From Ideonella sp. A 288 (GTDB lineage Bacteria > Pseudomonadota > Gammaproteobacteria > Burkholderiales > Burkholderiaceae_C), in assembly GCF_002198735.1 (NCBI RefSeq), contig NZ_MWLO01000146.1, positions 17,014 to 81,013 of the forward strand: a DNA stretch of 64,000 nucleotides. Reading direction: 5' to 3'. Below the pieces are notes generated by a model. That model saw only the letters and a list, made by a program, of their open reading frames with translations, had not been told where the DNA came from and ran no database searches. Below are positions 26,015 to 34,746 of this stretch, in pieces (within the stretch, counting starts at the first letter, position 1; each line of letters starts with the position of its first letter). The position numbers were made by a program, and so were the translations under genes.

Positions 26015-26650
26015 TCAGCCCCGCATCTGCAGCAGCGCCAGCAGGTGGAACGAGCAGCCGGCCATGACGAACAGGTGCCACACCAGGTGGCCGTATCGCA
26101 TGCGGCGGCCCAGCAGGAAGAAGCCGCAGCCCACCGAGTAGGCCACGCCGCCCGCCACCAGGAACGCCAGTGAACTCCCGCTCAACTGGCTCAGCGCCGG
26201 CAGGGCGGCGGCCCCGGCCAGCCAGCCGAAGCCCAGGTACAGCATCGTCGACGCGAGCGGCTGGCGCAGCCGGTCGGCCAGCTTGGCGGCCATGCCGGCC
26301 AGGGCCAGGGCCCACACGCCGGCCAGCACCAGCCACTGGCCACCGTTGTCGGGTGTGCCCAGTGCGAAGGGCGTGCAGCTGCCGGCGATGAACAGGTAGA
26401 TCGCTGCGTGGTCCAGCCGGCGCAGCCGGTGGCGCGCCGGGCCGGCGGGTGCCGCGTGGTACAGCGTCGAGGCCACGAACATCAGCAGCATGGTCAACCC
26501 GAACACGCTGACGCCCGCCTGGTGCAGCACCGGTTGGCCGTCCACGGCCGGCGCGGCCAGGGCCGGCCAGGCCACCAGGGCCAGCAGGCCGCTCAGGCCA
26601 TGGCTGGCCGCATTGGCAAGTTCCTCGGTCTGTTCTGCGTTGCGTGGCAT
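26015..26650 (-). CDS. Hemolysin III family (TrhA/YqfA-type) membrane protein
   Basis: This 211-residue protein has seven hydrophobic segments and the conserved polar motifs of the HlyIII/PAQR superfamily: NAASHG near the start, ASTLYHA after the second segment, LDHAAIYLFIAGSCTPF in the third, and GHLVWHLFVMAGCSFH in the last, with His residues that could bind zinc. Despite the name, bacterial members are thought to affect membrane fluidity rather than act as toxins. ATG 26650 is supported by the family N-terminus. Its neighbours are unrelated. Confidence 0.93.
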   Translation of the reverse strand: MPRNAEQTEELANAASHGLSGLLALVAWPALAAPAVDGQPVLHQAGVSVFGLTMLLMFVASTLYHAAPAGPARHRLRRLDHAAIYLFIAGSCTPFALGTPDNGGQWLVLAGVWALALAGMAAKLADRLRQPLASTMLYLGFGWLAGAAALPALSQLSGSSLAFLVAGGVAYSVGCGFFLLGRRMRYGHLVWHLFVMAGCSFHLLALLQMRG

Positions 26651-26870
26651 GGCGGATACCCTCTCACGAGGTTTCGGCACCTGGCCGGCGAACTGCAGGG
26701 CGGGGGCGCCGCGGGTGTGCAAGCGGCTGTAAGCGGCGGCCCATGAGCCGGCGGGCCAGGCCCCATGGAACGCAGTCGCCGACCCTCGGCCAGGGGGCCG
26801 GAAACGCCGGCGCAACAAAGCCTTACGACAATGCGCGTTCCGCGGGCGTGCCCGCCCCTCGGACCACCGA

Positions 26871-29222
26871 ATGGCACGTCATCCCGCCGACACCCCCTGC
26901 GCGCCTGTGCGGCGCCCCGCGGCCCTGGTCGTGGCCCTGGCCCTGGCAACGGGAGGGTTGGCCGGCGGCGCAGCCGCGCAGGGGGCGCCGGCGACGGACG
27001 ACCCGGCGCCCAAGCCCCCCGCCGTTCCATCGACGCCTGCCGCCCCGCCCACGCCGGCCGGCGCCGCAGCCGTGCAGCGCGTGGAGATCAGCGGCAGTGC
27101 CGACGCGAATGCCGATCGTCGGCGCTCGACCGCCGCCAAGATCGTCTACGGCCGCGACGAACTCGACCGCATGGGCGACAGCACGCTGGGCGAGGTGCTC
27201 AAGCGCCTGCCCGGCGTGACGATGGGCGGGCCGCCGGGCCGGGGCGGCAACCCCAGCATGCGAGGCATGGGTGGCGGCTACACGGCCATCCTGATCGACG
27301 GCCAGCGCATGCCCTTCGGTTTTTCGCTCGACTCGATCGCACCCGAGCAGATCGAACGCATCGAGATCATGCGTTCGCCGGTGGCCGAGCATGGCGCGCG
27401 GGCCATCGCCGGCATCATCAACGTGGTGATGCGCGAGGACTTCAAGCGCAAGACCAACGAACTGCGCCTCGGCGTCGGCCTCGAGGACGACCGTCACCCC
27501 CAGGCCAACGGCAACTGGACCTACAGCGGCCAGAACGAGGGTCTGGGTTACAACCTGTCGGCGGCCTTCAACCGACAGCACCAGGCCGAGGAGTCCACCG
27601 GCCGGCGCGTCGACAGCGATGACGCGGGCAAACCCGTGCTCGAGCAGCGGACCGGGCAGCGGTCGCTGAACCGCCGCGAGGGCGTGTTCGTCAACGGGCG
27701 ATTCCAGTTCCGCCTCGGGCCCGGCCACACGCTCGACCTGAACCCCATGGCCAGCGTGGGCCGCAGCCGCAGCAGTGGCCAGCACACGCTGGTCCAGGCG
27801 CCCGACCCCGAAGCGGCGCCCTATGCCCTTGCCGACCAGCGCACCGACGCCGACAGCTCGATGGCCCGGCTCAATGGCAATTGGCAGCGCACCCTCGGCA
27901 ACGGCGGCCGCTTGCAGCTGCGCTTCGCGACCATGCTGGCGCGCAGCGCGAGCCTCACCCAACGTGAGGAATACGCGTTCGACGGCCTGTCGTTGCCCCG
28001 CAAGGTCGACGACGGTTCGGTGCGCGACCTCAGCCTCGAGCTCAATGGCAAATACTCGCAGCTGATCGCCGACCGACACAGCGTGTCGGCCGGCTGGGAG
28101 CTGCAGGGCGGCCAGCGCAGCGACCGCCGCCTCACCACCGAGGGTGGTGAGGCCACCTTGGCCGAGTTCGGCGACGCCCTCCAGGCCCGCACGTTGCGCC
28201 TGGCCGGCTGGGCGCAGGACGAGTGGGAGTGGAGCAAGACCTTCTCCTTCTATGCCGGCCTGCGCTGGGAGGGCATCCAGACCACCAGCGACGGCGTCGC
28301 ACAGGTGGGTGGTGCGGTGCTTCAGGAGTTCAAGAACCGCAGCGGCGTGCTCACACCGTTGGCCCACATGGTCTGGAAGCTGCCAGACGCCCCGCGCGAC
28401 CAGGTGCGGTTGAGCCTGACCCGCAGCTACAAGTCGCCCACCACGTCGCAGTTGATCGCGCGGCCGACGGTTGCGACGCTGCACCGCGACACCACCCAAC
28501 CGAACAAGCCGCTCAACCCCGACCGCGCTGGCAACCCCGACCTGAAACCCGAACTGGCCTGGGGCCTCGACCTCGCCTTCGAGCACTACCTCGATGCCGG
28601 CGGCATCGTCAGCGCCAACCTCTTCGCCCGCCAGATCGACCAGTTGATCCGCACGGTGCGCGCCGAAGAGCAGCCCACGTGGGCTGTCGATGCGAACGGC
28701 CAGCCCGTGACCCGCTGGGTGGCACGCCCGCAGAACATCGGCCGGGCCGCGGCGGCGGGTCTGGAACTCGAGGCCAAGTTCCGACCGTCCGACCTGTGGG
28801 TCACCGATCTGCCCCTCACCTTGCGCGCCAACGGCAGCCTGCTCTGGTCGAAGGTGGACGGCGTGGCCGGCCCCAACAACCGGCTCGACCAGCAGCCGCG
28901 CTACACCGCCAACCTGGGCTTCGACTGGCCCTTGCGAGGCATGCCGCTCACTTTCGGCGGCAGCTTCAACTTCACGCCGTCCTTCGTCGTGCAGCAGATC
29001 GATTCGCAGGTGTACCGCCAGGGTGTCAAGCGCGTGCTCGACGCCTATGCGCTGTGGCGCTTCGGCACCGCCGCGAGCGCGCGCCTGTCGCTGGCCAATG
29101 CCTCGGCCAGCGACTACGACACCGGCACCACCGTGCTGCTGGCCGACGGCAGCACGCAGGCGCAGGACACGCTGTCGCGCACCTACACCAACGTCACGCT
29201 GCGCTTCGAGCTTCGGTTCTGA
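26871..29222 (+). CDS. TonB-dependent outer-membrane receptor
   Basis: This 783-residue receptor has a signal peptide (ALVVALALATGGLAGGAAAQ), a Pro/Ala-rich spacer, and a TonB-box-like VQRVEISGS near residue 70. A plug domain follows with GEVLKRLPGV, MRGMGGGYTAILIDGQRMP and IERIEIMRSP. About 600 residues of beta-barrel end in LRFELRF with the usual terminal Phe. The ligand is unknown, and no transport operon or regulator is adjacent. ATG 26871 is the only reasonable start before the signal peptide. Its 3' end overlaps the convergent epimerase-like gene by 29 bp. Confidence 0.92.
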   Translation: MARHPADTPCAPVRRPAALVVALALATGGLAGGAAAQGAPATDDPAPKPPAVPSTPAAPPTPAGAAAVQRVEISGSADANADRRRSTAAKIVYGRDELDRMGDSTLGEVLKRLPGVTMGGPPGRGGNPSMRGMGGGYTAILIDGQRMPFGFSLDSIAPEQIERIEIMRSPVAEHGARAIAGIINVVMREDFKRKTNELRLGVGLEDDRHPQANGNWTYSGQNEGLGYNLSAAFNRQHQAEESTGRRVDSDDAGKPVLEQRTGQRSLNRREGVFVNGRFQFRLGPGHTLDLNPMASVGRSRSSGQHTLVQAPDPEAAPYALADQRTDADSSMARLNGNWQRTLGNGGRLQLRFATMLARSASLTQREEYAFDGLSLPRKVDDGSVRDLSLELNGKYSQLIADRHSVSAGWELQGGQRSDRRLTTEGGEATLAEFGDALQARTLRLAGWAQDEWEWSKTFSFYAGLRWEGIQTTSDGVAQVGGAVLQEFKNRSGVLTPLAHMVWKLPDAPRDQVRLSLTRSYKSPTTSQLIARPTVATLHRDTTQPNKPLNPDRAGNPDLKPELAWGLDLAFEHYLDAGGIVSANLFARQIDQLIRTVRAEEQPTWAVDANGQPVTRWVARPQNIGRAAAAGLELEAKFRPSDLWVTDLPLTLRANGSLLWSKVDGVAGPNNRLDQQPRYTANLGFDWPLRGMPLTFGGSFNFTPSFVVQQIDSQVYRQGVKRVLDAYALWRFGTAASARLSLANASASDYDTGTTVLLADGSTQAQDTLSRTYTNVTLRFELRF

Positions 29223-30153
29223 CGCGCTCGGCGCCGGGCAGCGCGGCCAGGCAGGCGCGCAGCACCGCCTCGGGCGCGGTGTGCGGCACCTCGCCGATGA
29301 GCTGGCGCAGCCGCGTCTCGTCGAGCCGGTGCGGCCGCTGCCACAGGTAGCGCATCTCGATCAGCGCGCGCGGCATCGCCGCGAACGGCGCAGCCAGGCG
29401 CATCAGCCACCACGGGAAGCCGGCGCGCTGCAGCGGGCGGCCGCTGGCCTGCTCGATCAGGCCATGCATCTGCGCGCCGGTGAGCGTGAGGCCGGCGTAG
29501 TGCAGCACCGCATGCGGCGGCAGGGTGGCGCGTCGCTCGGCCACGGCGACGAACACGCGCGCCAGATCGGGCAGCCAGGCCCAGGCGTGCTCGAGGTCGT
29601 CGGGGCCCAGGTGCGTGACACGGCCACCGGCCAGGCTGCGCGTGAAGCCCAGGTCGATCCAGGTGCCCTGGTCGCCGAGGAAGTCGCCCGCCCGCACGAC
29701 GATGCTGCGCACGCCGCGGCCCGCGGCCTCGGCCAGCGAGGCTTCGAGGGCGATGCGCTGGCGCGCCTTGTCGTGGGTGCCGGCGAACGGCGTCGTCTCG
29801 GTCAGCGCGGGTGGCAACTGGTTGCCGAAGTTGTAGACGTTGCCCGGCAGCATCACGGTGGCGCCGGTGGCCTCGGCCAGGGCGATGACGGCCGCGGTCA
29901 GCGGCAGCAGCAGCGTGGCCCAGCGTGTGTAGTCGGGGTTCAGCGCGTTGACGATCACGTCGATCCGCGGCGCCGCGCCGCGGATGGCGGCCACATCCAG
30001 CGCATCGGCCTGCACCAGTCTCACACCGAGGGGCAGCGGGCTGCGCGGCAGGCTGCGCATCTGTGCCACCACGTCCCAGCCAGCACGGTCGAACGCTTCC
30101 ACAGCGGCGCGGCCGAGGCGGCCATTGGCTCCGAGCACCATCACGACAGACAT
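29194..30153 (-). CDS. NAD(P)-binding epimerase/reductase-like protein
   Basis: This 319-residue Rossmann-fold protein begins VVMVLGANGRLGRAAVEAF, a nucleotide-binding GxxGxxG variant. It continues as an extended short-chain dehydrogenase of the NAD-dependent epimerase or NmrA kind (VIVNALNPDYTRW, MLPGNVYNFG, VVRAGDFLGDQG). The classical Tyr-x3-Lys pair is not obvious. The substrate is unknown. ATG 30153 was preferred over 30159 because a GGAG sits six bases before it. It is transcribed divergently from a LysR-type regulator, which probably controls it. Confidence 0.85.
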   Translation of the reverse strand: MSVVMVLGANGRLGRAAVEAFDRAGWDVVAQMRSLPRSPLPLGVRLVQADALDVAAIRGAAPRIDVIVNALNPDYTRWATLLLPLTAAVIALAEATGATVMLPGNVYNFGNQLPPALTETTPFAGTHDKARQRIALEASLAEAAGRGVRSIVVRAGDFLGDQGTWIDLGFTRSLAGGRVTHLGPDDLEHAWAWLPDLARVFVAVAERRATLPPHAVLHYAGLTLTGAQMHGLIEQASGRPLQRAGFPWWLMRLAAPFAAMPRALIEMRYLWQRPHRLDETRLRQLIGEVPHTAPEAVLRACLAALPGAERVRTEARSAA

Positions 30154-30234
30154 GTTCATCTCCAGGGTTGATTCGATGGTGTGATCGTGCCGCGTCTCGC
30201 TCACTGTGAGAAGACGGATACCAGAATGCCTGCC

Positions 30235-30248
30235 ATTCATGATTGAAT
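30235..30248. promoter_or_regulatory. Inverted repeat in the divergent promoter of the epimerase and LysR genes
   Basis: ATTCA-TGAT-TGAAT is a perfect 5-bp inverted repeat of the size bound by LysR-type regulators. It lies 6 bases before the LysR start, where it could mediate autoregulation. Confidence 0.35.
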
Positions 30249-30253
30249 AGGTG

Positions 30254-31213
30254 ATGGCCGCCGCCTTCGACCCCACCCGCCTCGACTGGAACCTGCTGCG
30301 CGCCTTCGTGGCCGTGGTGGAGCAGGGCTCGCTGACGCGTGCCGCCGCGCACCTGGGCACCAGCCAGCCCACGCTGAGCCGCCAGGTGGCGGCGCTGGAG
30401 GCGGCGGTGGGCGCGCCGCTGTTCGAGCGCACCGCGCGGCGCCTGGTGCCCAGCGCGGTGGCGCAGGCGATGGTGGAGCCGGCCTCGCGCATGCTGGCCG
30501 CCGCCGAGGCCTGCGCGCATGCCGGCGCCGCACCGGTGCAGCAACTGGCCGGCAGCGTGCGCCTGACGGCCAGCCAGGTGGTGTCGGCCCATGTGCTGCC
30601 GCCGATGCTGGCGCGGCTGGCGGGGCTGCACCCCGAGATCCAGGTGGAACTGGTGGCCAGCGACACGCTGGGCAACCTGCTCGAGCGCGAGGCCGACATT
30701 GCGGTGCGCATGGTTCAGCCGACGCAGGGCGCGGTGATCACGCGGCACCTGGTCGACTGGCCGCTGGGCTTCTTCGTGCACCGCGACCTGCTGGCCGCCG
30801 CTGGCGGCACGGTGAGCCCCGACACGCTGCACCGCCTGCGCTGGATCGGCTTCGACCAGTCGACCCAGCTGATCGAGGGCTTTCAGCGCGCCGGCTTCGC
30901 CGTCGACAAGCGCTTCTTCGCCTTCCGCTGCGACAACCAGCTCGTCACCTTCGAAGCGCTGCGCGCCGGCCTGGGCGTGGCCATCGCGATGGTGCCGCTG
31001 GCGGCCAGCCAGCCCCAGCTGGTGCGCGTGCTGTCCGAGCTGGAACTGCCGGTGCTGCCGGTGTGGCTGACCGCGCACCGCGAGCTGCGCAGCAGCCGGC
31101 GGCTGCGGGTGGTGTTCGACTTCCTGGCGGAGGCGCTGGCGGGGTGGGCCGGGCCGGCGTTGGCCGCCCCACCGCCATCGGCCGCCGTCAGCGCCCGCCG
31201 CTCACGTCGATGA
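30254..31213 (+). CDS. LysR-family transcriptional regulator
   Basis: This 319-residue regulator has an N-terminal winged helix-turn-helix (LLRAFVAVVEQGSLTRAAAHLGTSQPTLSRQVAALE) and a periplasmic-binding-protein-like effector domain (about residues 95-300). An Ala/Pro/Arg-rich tail ends the protein. ATG 30254 was chosen, with GTG 30251 as an alternative. By the usual LysR arrangement it should regulate the divergent epimerase-like gene. Its 3' end overlaps the convergent SDR gene by 26 bp. Confidence 0.93.
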   Translation: MAAAFDPTRLDWNLLRAFVAVVEQGSLTRAAAHLGTSQPTLSRQVAALEAAVGAPLFERTARRLVPSAVAQAMVEPASRMLAAAEACAHAGAAPVQQLAGSVRLTASQVVSAHVLPPMLARLAGLHPEIQVELVASDTLGNLLEREADIAVRMVQPTQGAVITRHLVDWPLGFFVHRDLLAAAGGTVSPDTLHRLRWIGFDQSTQLIEGFQRAGFAVDKRFFAFRCDNQLVTFEALRAGLGVAIAMVPLAASQPQLVRVLSELELPVLPVWLTAHRELRSSRRLRVVFDFLAEALAGWAGPALAAPPPSAAVSARRSRR

Positions 31214-31937
31214 TGGCGCCGGTGGTGTAGCTGGCCTCGTCGCTGAGCAGCCAGACGATGGCCGCGGCCACCTCGTCGGCGCTGCCGGGGCGGCCCATCG
31301 GGATCATCGACGCCGAGGTCTGCGCGCGGTTCGGCTCGCCGCTGGCGGCGTGGATGTCGGTGTCGATGATGCCGGGCCGCACCGCGTTGACGCGCACGCC
31401 TTCGCCGGCCAGCTCGCGCGCCAGGCCGATGGTGAAGCTGTCGATCGCGCCCTTGGTGGCCGCGTAGTCCACGTACATGGCCGGCGAGCCCAGCGTTGCG
31501 GCCATGCTCGACAGGTTGACGATGGCCCCACCCTGGCCGCCGTGGCGCGTGCTCATGCGCCGCAGCGCCAGTTGTGCGCACAGCAGGCTGCCCAGCACGT
31601 TGGTGTCGAGCAGCAGGCGCCAGCGGGCCACGTCCATCTCGTCCAGCCGCGACTTCATGCCGACGATGCCGGCGTTGTTCACCAGCCCGGCCAGCGGCGG
31701 CATCTCGGCGTCGACGCGCGCGAACATGGCGCGCACCGCGGCCTCGTCGGCCACGTCGGCCTGCACGGTGAGGGCCTGGCGGCCCAGCGCGCGCACGTCG
31801 GCGGCCACGGCCTCGGCGGCATTGGCATCGCGCGCGTAGTTGACGACGATGTCGAAGCCGCGCTCGGCGGCGCGGCGCGCCACGGCGGCACCGATGCCAC
31901 GGCTGGCGCCGGTGATCAGCAGGGTCGAAGGTGGCAT
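31188..31937 (-). CDS. SDR-family oxidoreductase
   Basis: This 249-residue classical short-chain dehydrogenase has the cofactor motif TGASRGIG, the NNAG motif, Ser in LSSMAA, and the catalytic pair in YAATK. The acidic residue after strand 2 is not clear, and NYARDANAAE suggests NADPH preference. The tail ends DVSGG as in FabG-like proteins. The substrate is unknown. The gene is convergent with the LysR gene and divergent from the ABC importer, with only 54 bp between starts. Confidence 0.92.
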   Translation of the reverse strand: MPPSTLLITGASRGIGAAVARRAAERGFDIVVNYARDANAAEAVAADVRALGRQALTVQADVADEAAVRAMFARVDAEMPPLAGLVNNAGIVGMKSRLDEMDVARWRLLLDTNVLGSLLCAQLALRRMSTRHGGQGGAIVNLSSMAATLGSPAMYVDYAATKGAIDSFTIGLARELAGEGVRVNAVRPGIIDTDIHAASGEPNRAQTSASMIPMGRPGSADEVAAAIVWLLSDEASYTTGAIIDVSGGR

Positions 31938-31991
31938 GGCGAGGGGGGCCCTTGGTTAAAGTCCGAGATTCACCTGCCGGAGTATGCCCAC

Positions 31992-33023
31992 ATGACCCTG
32001 CGCCGCCGCACCCTGATCGCCGCCACGCCCGCCCTGCTGGGCCTGCCCACCGCCCTGCGCGCGCAGGGGCTCGAGAAGGCCAGTCTCACGCTGGCCGTCG
32101 GCGGCAAGAACCTGCTCTATTACCTGCCGCTCACGGTGGCCGAGCAGCTGGGCTACTTCAAGGCCGAGGGCCTGGACCTGAAGATCGTCGACTTCGCCGG
32201 CGGCTCGCAGGCGCTGCGCGCGCTGGTCGGCGGCAGCGCTGACGTGGTCAGCGGCGCCTTCGAACACACCGTCAACATGCAGGCCAAGGGCCAGCGCCTG
32301 CGCGCCGTGGCGCTGATGGGCCGCGCGCCGCAGATCGTGCTGGGCGTGAACCCCAAGACCATGGCCGGCTTCAAGACCGTGGCCGACCTCAAGGGCAAGA
32401 AGATCGGCGTCACTGCGCCGGGCAGCTCCACCAACGTGATGGCCAACTTCGTGCTGGCCAAGGCCGGCCTGAAGCCGTCTGACGTCAGCATTGTCGGCGT
32501 GGGCGCCGGGGCGGGCGCGGTGGCGGCGATGCGCTCGGGGCAGATCGACGCGCTGTCCAACCTCGATCCGGTGATCACCCAGCTCACCCGCAGCAACGAC
32601 CTGACGATCATCTCCGACACGCGCATCGTGGCCGAGGCCGAGAAGGTGTTCGGCGGCCCGATGCCCGCGGCCTGTCTGTACCTGCCGCAGAGCTTCATCG
32701 ACAAGCACCCGCGCACGGTGCAGGCCCTGGCCAACGCCATCGTGCGCGCCGACAAGTGGATCCAGGCCGCCGGCCCCGGCGACATCATCAAGGCCGTGCC
32801 CGAGACCTACCTGCTCGGCGACCGCGCCGTCTACATCGATGCCTTCCTGTCGGCCAAGGGCGCGCTGTCGGCCGACGGCCTGTTCCCCGAGAAGGGTCCC
32901 GACACCGCCTACCGCGCGCTGGCCAGCATCGACCCCGAGATCGCCAAGGCCACGCTCGACCTGAAGGCGGTGTACACCAACGACTTCGCCAAGGCCGCGA
33001 ACGCGAAGTACCCGAAGGGGTGA
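31992..33023 (+). CDS. ABC transporter substrate-binding protein (SsuA/TauA/NMT1-like)
   Basis: This 343-residue periplasmic protein has a twin-arginine-like signal (RRRTLIAATPALLGLPTALRAQ). The NMT1/SsuA fold follows: YLPLTVAEQLGYFKAEGLDL, then DFAGGSQALRALVGGSADV and KIGVTAPGSSTNVMANF. Members bind sulfonates, nitrate, taurine, thiamine precursors or aromatic acids; the ligand here cannot be assigned. A GGAG lies nine bases before the ATG. The ATPase gene starts 2 bp after the stop and the permease follows, forming a complete importer operon. Confidence 0.93.
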   Translation: MTLRRRTLIAATPALLGLPTALRAQGLEKASLTLAVGGKNLLYYLPLTVAEQLGYFKAEGLDLKIVDFAGGSQALRALVGGSADVVSGAFEHTVNMQAKGQRLRAVALMGRAPQIVLGVNPKTMAGFKTVADLKGKKIGVTAPGSSTNVMANFVLAKAGLKPSDVSIVGVGAGAGAVAAMRSGQIDALSNLDPVITQLTRSNDLTIISDTRIVAEAEKVFGGPMPAACLYLPQSFIDKHPRTVQALANAIVRADKWIQAAGPGDIIKAVPETYLLGDRAVYIDAFLSAKGALSADGLFPEKGPDTAYRALASIDPEIAKATLDLKAVYTNDFAKAANAKYPKG

Positions 33024-33025
33024 CC

Positions 33026-33856
33026 GTGAACGCGCCCGCGCTGGCCCTGCACGACGTGGCCTGCACCTTCGTCGACAAGCACGACCCCGGCCAGCGCTAC
33101 ACGGCGGTGCGCGACGTGACGCTCACGGTGGGCGCGGGCGAGTTCGTCTCGGTGGTCGGGCCCACCGGCTGCGGCAAGAGCACGCTGCTCAACGTGGGGG
33201 CCGGCCTGCTGGCGCCCAGCACCGGACGGGTCGAGGTGTTCGGCCAGCCGCTGCAGGGCCTCAATGCCCGCGCCGGCTACATGTTCCAGACCGAAAGCCT
33301 GATGCCCTGGCGCACCGCGCTGGGCAACGTGGTGGCCGGGCTCGAGTTCCGCGGCATGCCGATGGACCAGGCCAACGAACAGGCCGAGGCCTGGCTGCGC
33401 CGCGTCGGCCTGGGCGGCTTCGGCGACCGCTACCCGCACCAGTTGTCCGGTGGCATGCGCAAGCGCGTGAGCCTGGCGCAAACGCTGGCACCCGACCCCG
33501 ACATCATCCTGATGGACGAGCCGTTCTCCGCGCTCGACATCCAGACCCGCCAGCTGATGGAGAACGAGGTGCTCGACATCTGGCAGGGCACAACCGGCAC
33601 CGGTCGCAAGGCGGTGCTGTTCATCACCCACGACCTCGACGAGGCCATCGCGATGAGCGACCGCGTGGTGGTGCTGTCGGCCGGCCCGGCCAGCCACCCG
33701 ATCGGAGAGTTCGCCATCGACCTGGAGCGGCCGCGCGACGTGGCCGAGGTGCGCAGCGCGCCGCGCTTCATCGAGCTGCACAAGGCCATCTGGGCGGTGC
33801 TGCGCGACGAGGTGCTGAAGGGCTACGCGCAGCAACTGCAGGTGAAGGCGGCGTGA
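33026..33856 (+). CDS. ABC transporter ATP-binding protein (SsuB/TauB-like)
   Basis: This 276-residue ATPase shows Walker A GPTGCGKST, the Q-loop in MFQTESLMPW, the signature LSGGM, Walker B ILMDEP and the H-loop FITHD. It belongs to the nitrate/sulfonate/taurine importer ATPases. GTG 33026 was chosen because AAGGGG lies five bases before it; a GTG at 33020 overlapping the upstream TGA is also possible. Its stop overlaps the start of the permease gene (TGATG). Confidence 0.95.
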   Translation: MNAPALALHDVACTFVDKHDPGQRYTAVRDVTLTVGAGEFVSVVGPTGCGKSTLLNVGAGLLAPSTGRVEVFGQPLQGLNARAGYMFQTESLMPWRTALGNVVAGLEFRGMPMDQANEQAEAWLRRVGLGGFGDRYPHQLSGGMRKRVSLAQTLAPDPDIILMDEPFSALDIQTRQLMENEVLDIWQGTTGTGRKAVLFITHDLDEAIAMSDRVVVLSAGPASHPIGEFAIDLERPRDVAEVRSAPRFIELHKAIWAVLRDEVLKGYAQQLQVKAA

Positions 33857-34689
33857 TGTCGGCCTGGAAGTGGCTGGCCCCCCGCCCCGGCAACCTGCGC
33901 GTCTGGCAGGTCGGCCTGCTGGTCGCGCTGTTCGTGTTCTGGCACCTGATGACCACGCCGGGCCTGATCCCGCCGTTGATGTTCGAGAACGACAAGCAGG
34001 CGGCCTTCTTCTTCGGCGAGCCGCTGATCATCTTCAGCCGCATCTGGCGCTGGTTCGTCACCGAGGGCGACATCTACCAGCACCTGGCCATCACCCTGGT
34101 GGAGACGCTGCTGGCCTTCGCCATCGGCGCCGGGCTGGGGCTGGGCGGCGGCCTGTGGCTGGCGCTGGCGCCGATGGCCAGCGCCATCCTCGAGCCCTAC
34201 ATCAAGGCGCTCAACTCGATGCCGCGCATCATCCTGGCGCCGATCTTCGCGGTGTGGTTCGGCCTGGGCGTGGCCAGCAAGGTGGCGCTGGGGGTGACGC
34301 TGGTGTTCTTCATCGTCTTCTTCAACGTCTACCAGGGCGTCAAGGAGGTGAGCCCGGTGGTGCTGGCCAATGCGCGCATGCTGGGCGCCAGCCCGAAGCA
34401 GCTGCTGCGGCACGTGTACCTGCCCAGCGCCACCAGCTGGGTGTTCAGCTCGCTGCACACCAGCGTGGGCCTGGCCTTCGTCGGCGCGGTGGTGGGCGAG
34501 TACCTCGGCTCGGCCAGCGGCGTGGGCTACCTGATCCACCAGGCCGAGGGCGTGTTCGACATCAACACGGTGATGGCCGGCATCCTGGTGCTCACCGGGT
34601 TCGCGCTGGCGCTTGACGGCGCCGTCGGTCGGCTCGAGCGGCGGCTGCTGAAGTGGCAGCCGCGCAGCGGCGAAACCGAGAAGCTCTGA
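33856..34689 (+). CDS. ABC transporter permease (SsuC/TauC-like)
   Basis: This 277-residue inner-membrane permease has about six transmembrane segments. The coupling EAA-like loop is SPVVLANARMLGASPKQLLRHVYLP. The N-terminal segment (VGLLVALFVFWHLMTT) and SMPRIILAPIFAVWFGLG match the SsuC/TauC subgroup. It completes the three-gene importer; the ATG at 33856 overlaps the ATPase stop, and an in-frame GTG at 33853 is possible. Export of the substrate is unlikely because the operon encodes a binding protein. Confidence 0.94.
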   Translation: MSAWKWLAPRPGNLRVWQVGLLVALFVFWHLMTTPGLIPPLMFENDKQAAFFFGEPLIIFSRIWRWFVTEGDIYQHLAITLVETLLAFAIGAGLGLGGGLWLALAPMASAILEPYIKALNSMPRIILAPIFAVWFGLGVASKVALGVTLVFFIVFFNVYQGVKEVSPVVLANARMLGASPKQLLRHVYLPSATSWVFSSLHTSVGLAFVGAVVGEYLGSASGVGYLIHQAEGVFDINTVMAGILVLTGFALALDGAVGRLERRLLKWQPRSGETEKL

Positions 34690-34746
34690 CGTGGGCCTGC
34701 CGCTGCCTTCGCCACCGTCGGCCACACCGACCCGGACGGTGCGCCC

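Noticed and set aside
26015..26650. Haemolysin toxin
   Set aside because: The name of the family is historical. The seven-helix PAQR-like layout suggests a membrane homeostasis role, not a secreted toxin.
26651..26870. Riboswitch (for example cobalamin) upstream of the TonB receptor
   Set aside because: No conserved box or multi-helix layout could be recognised in the 220-bp leader, only generic GC-rich pairing.
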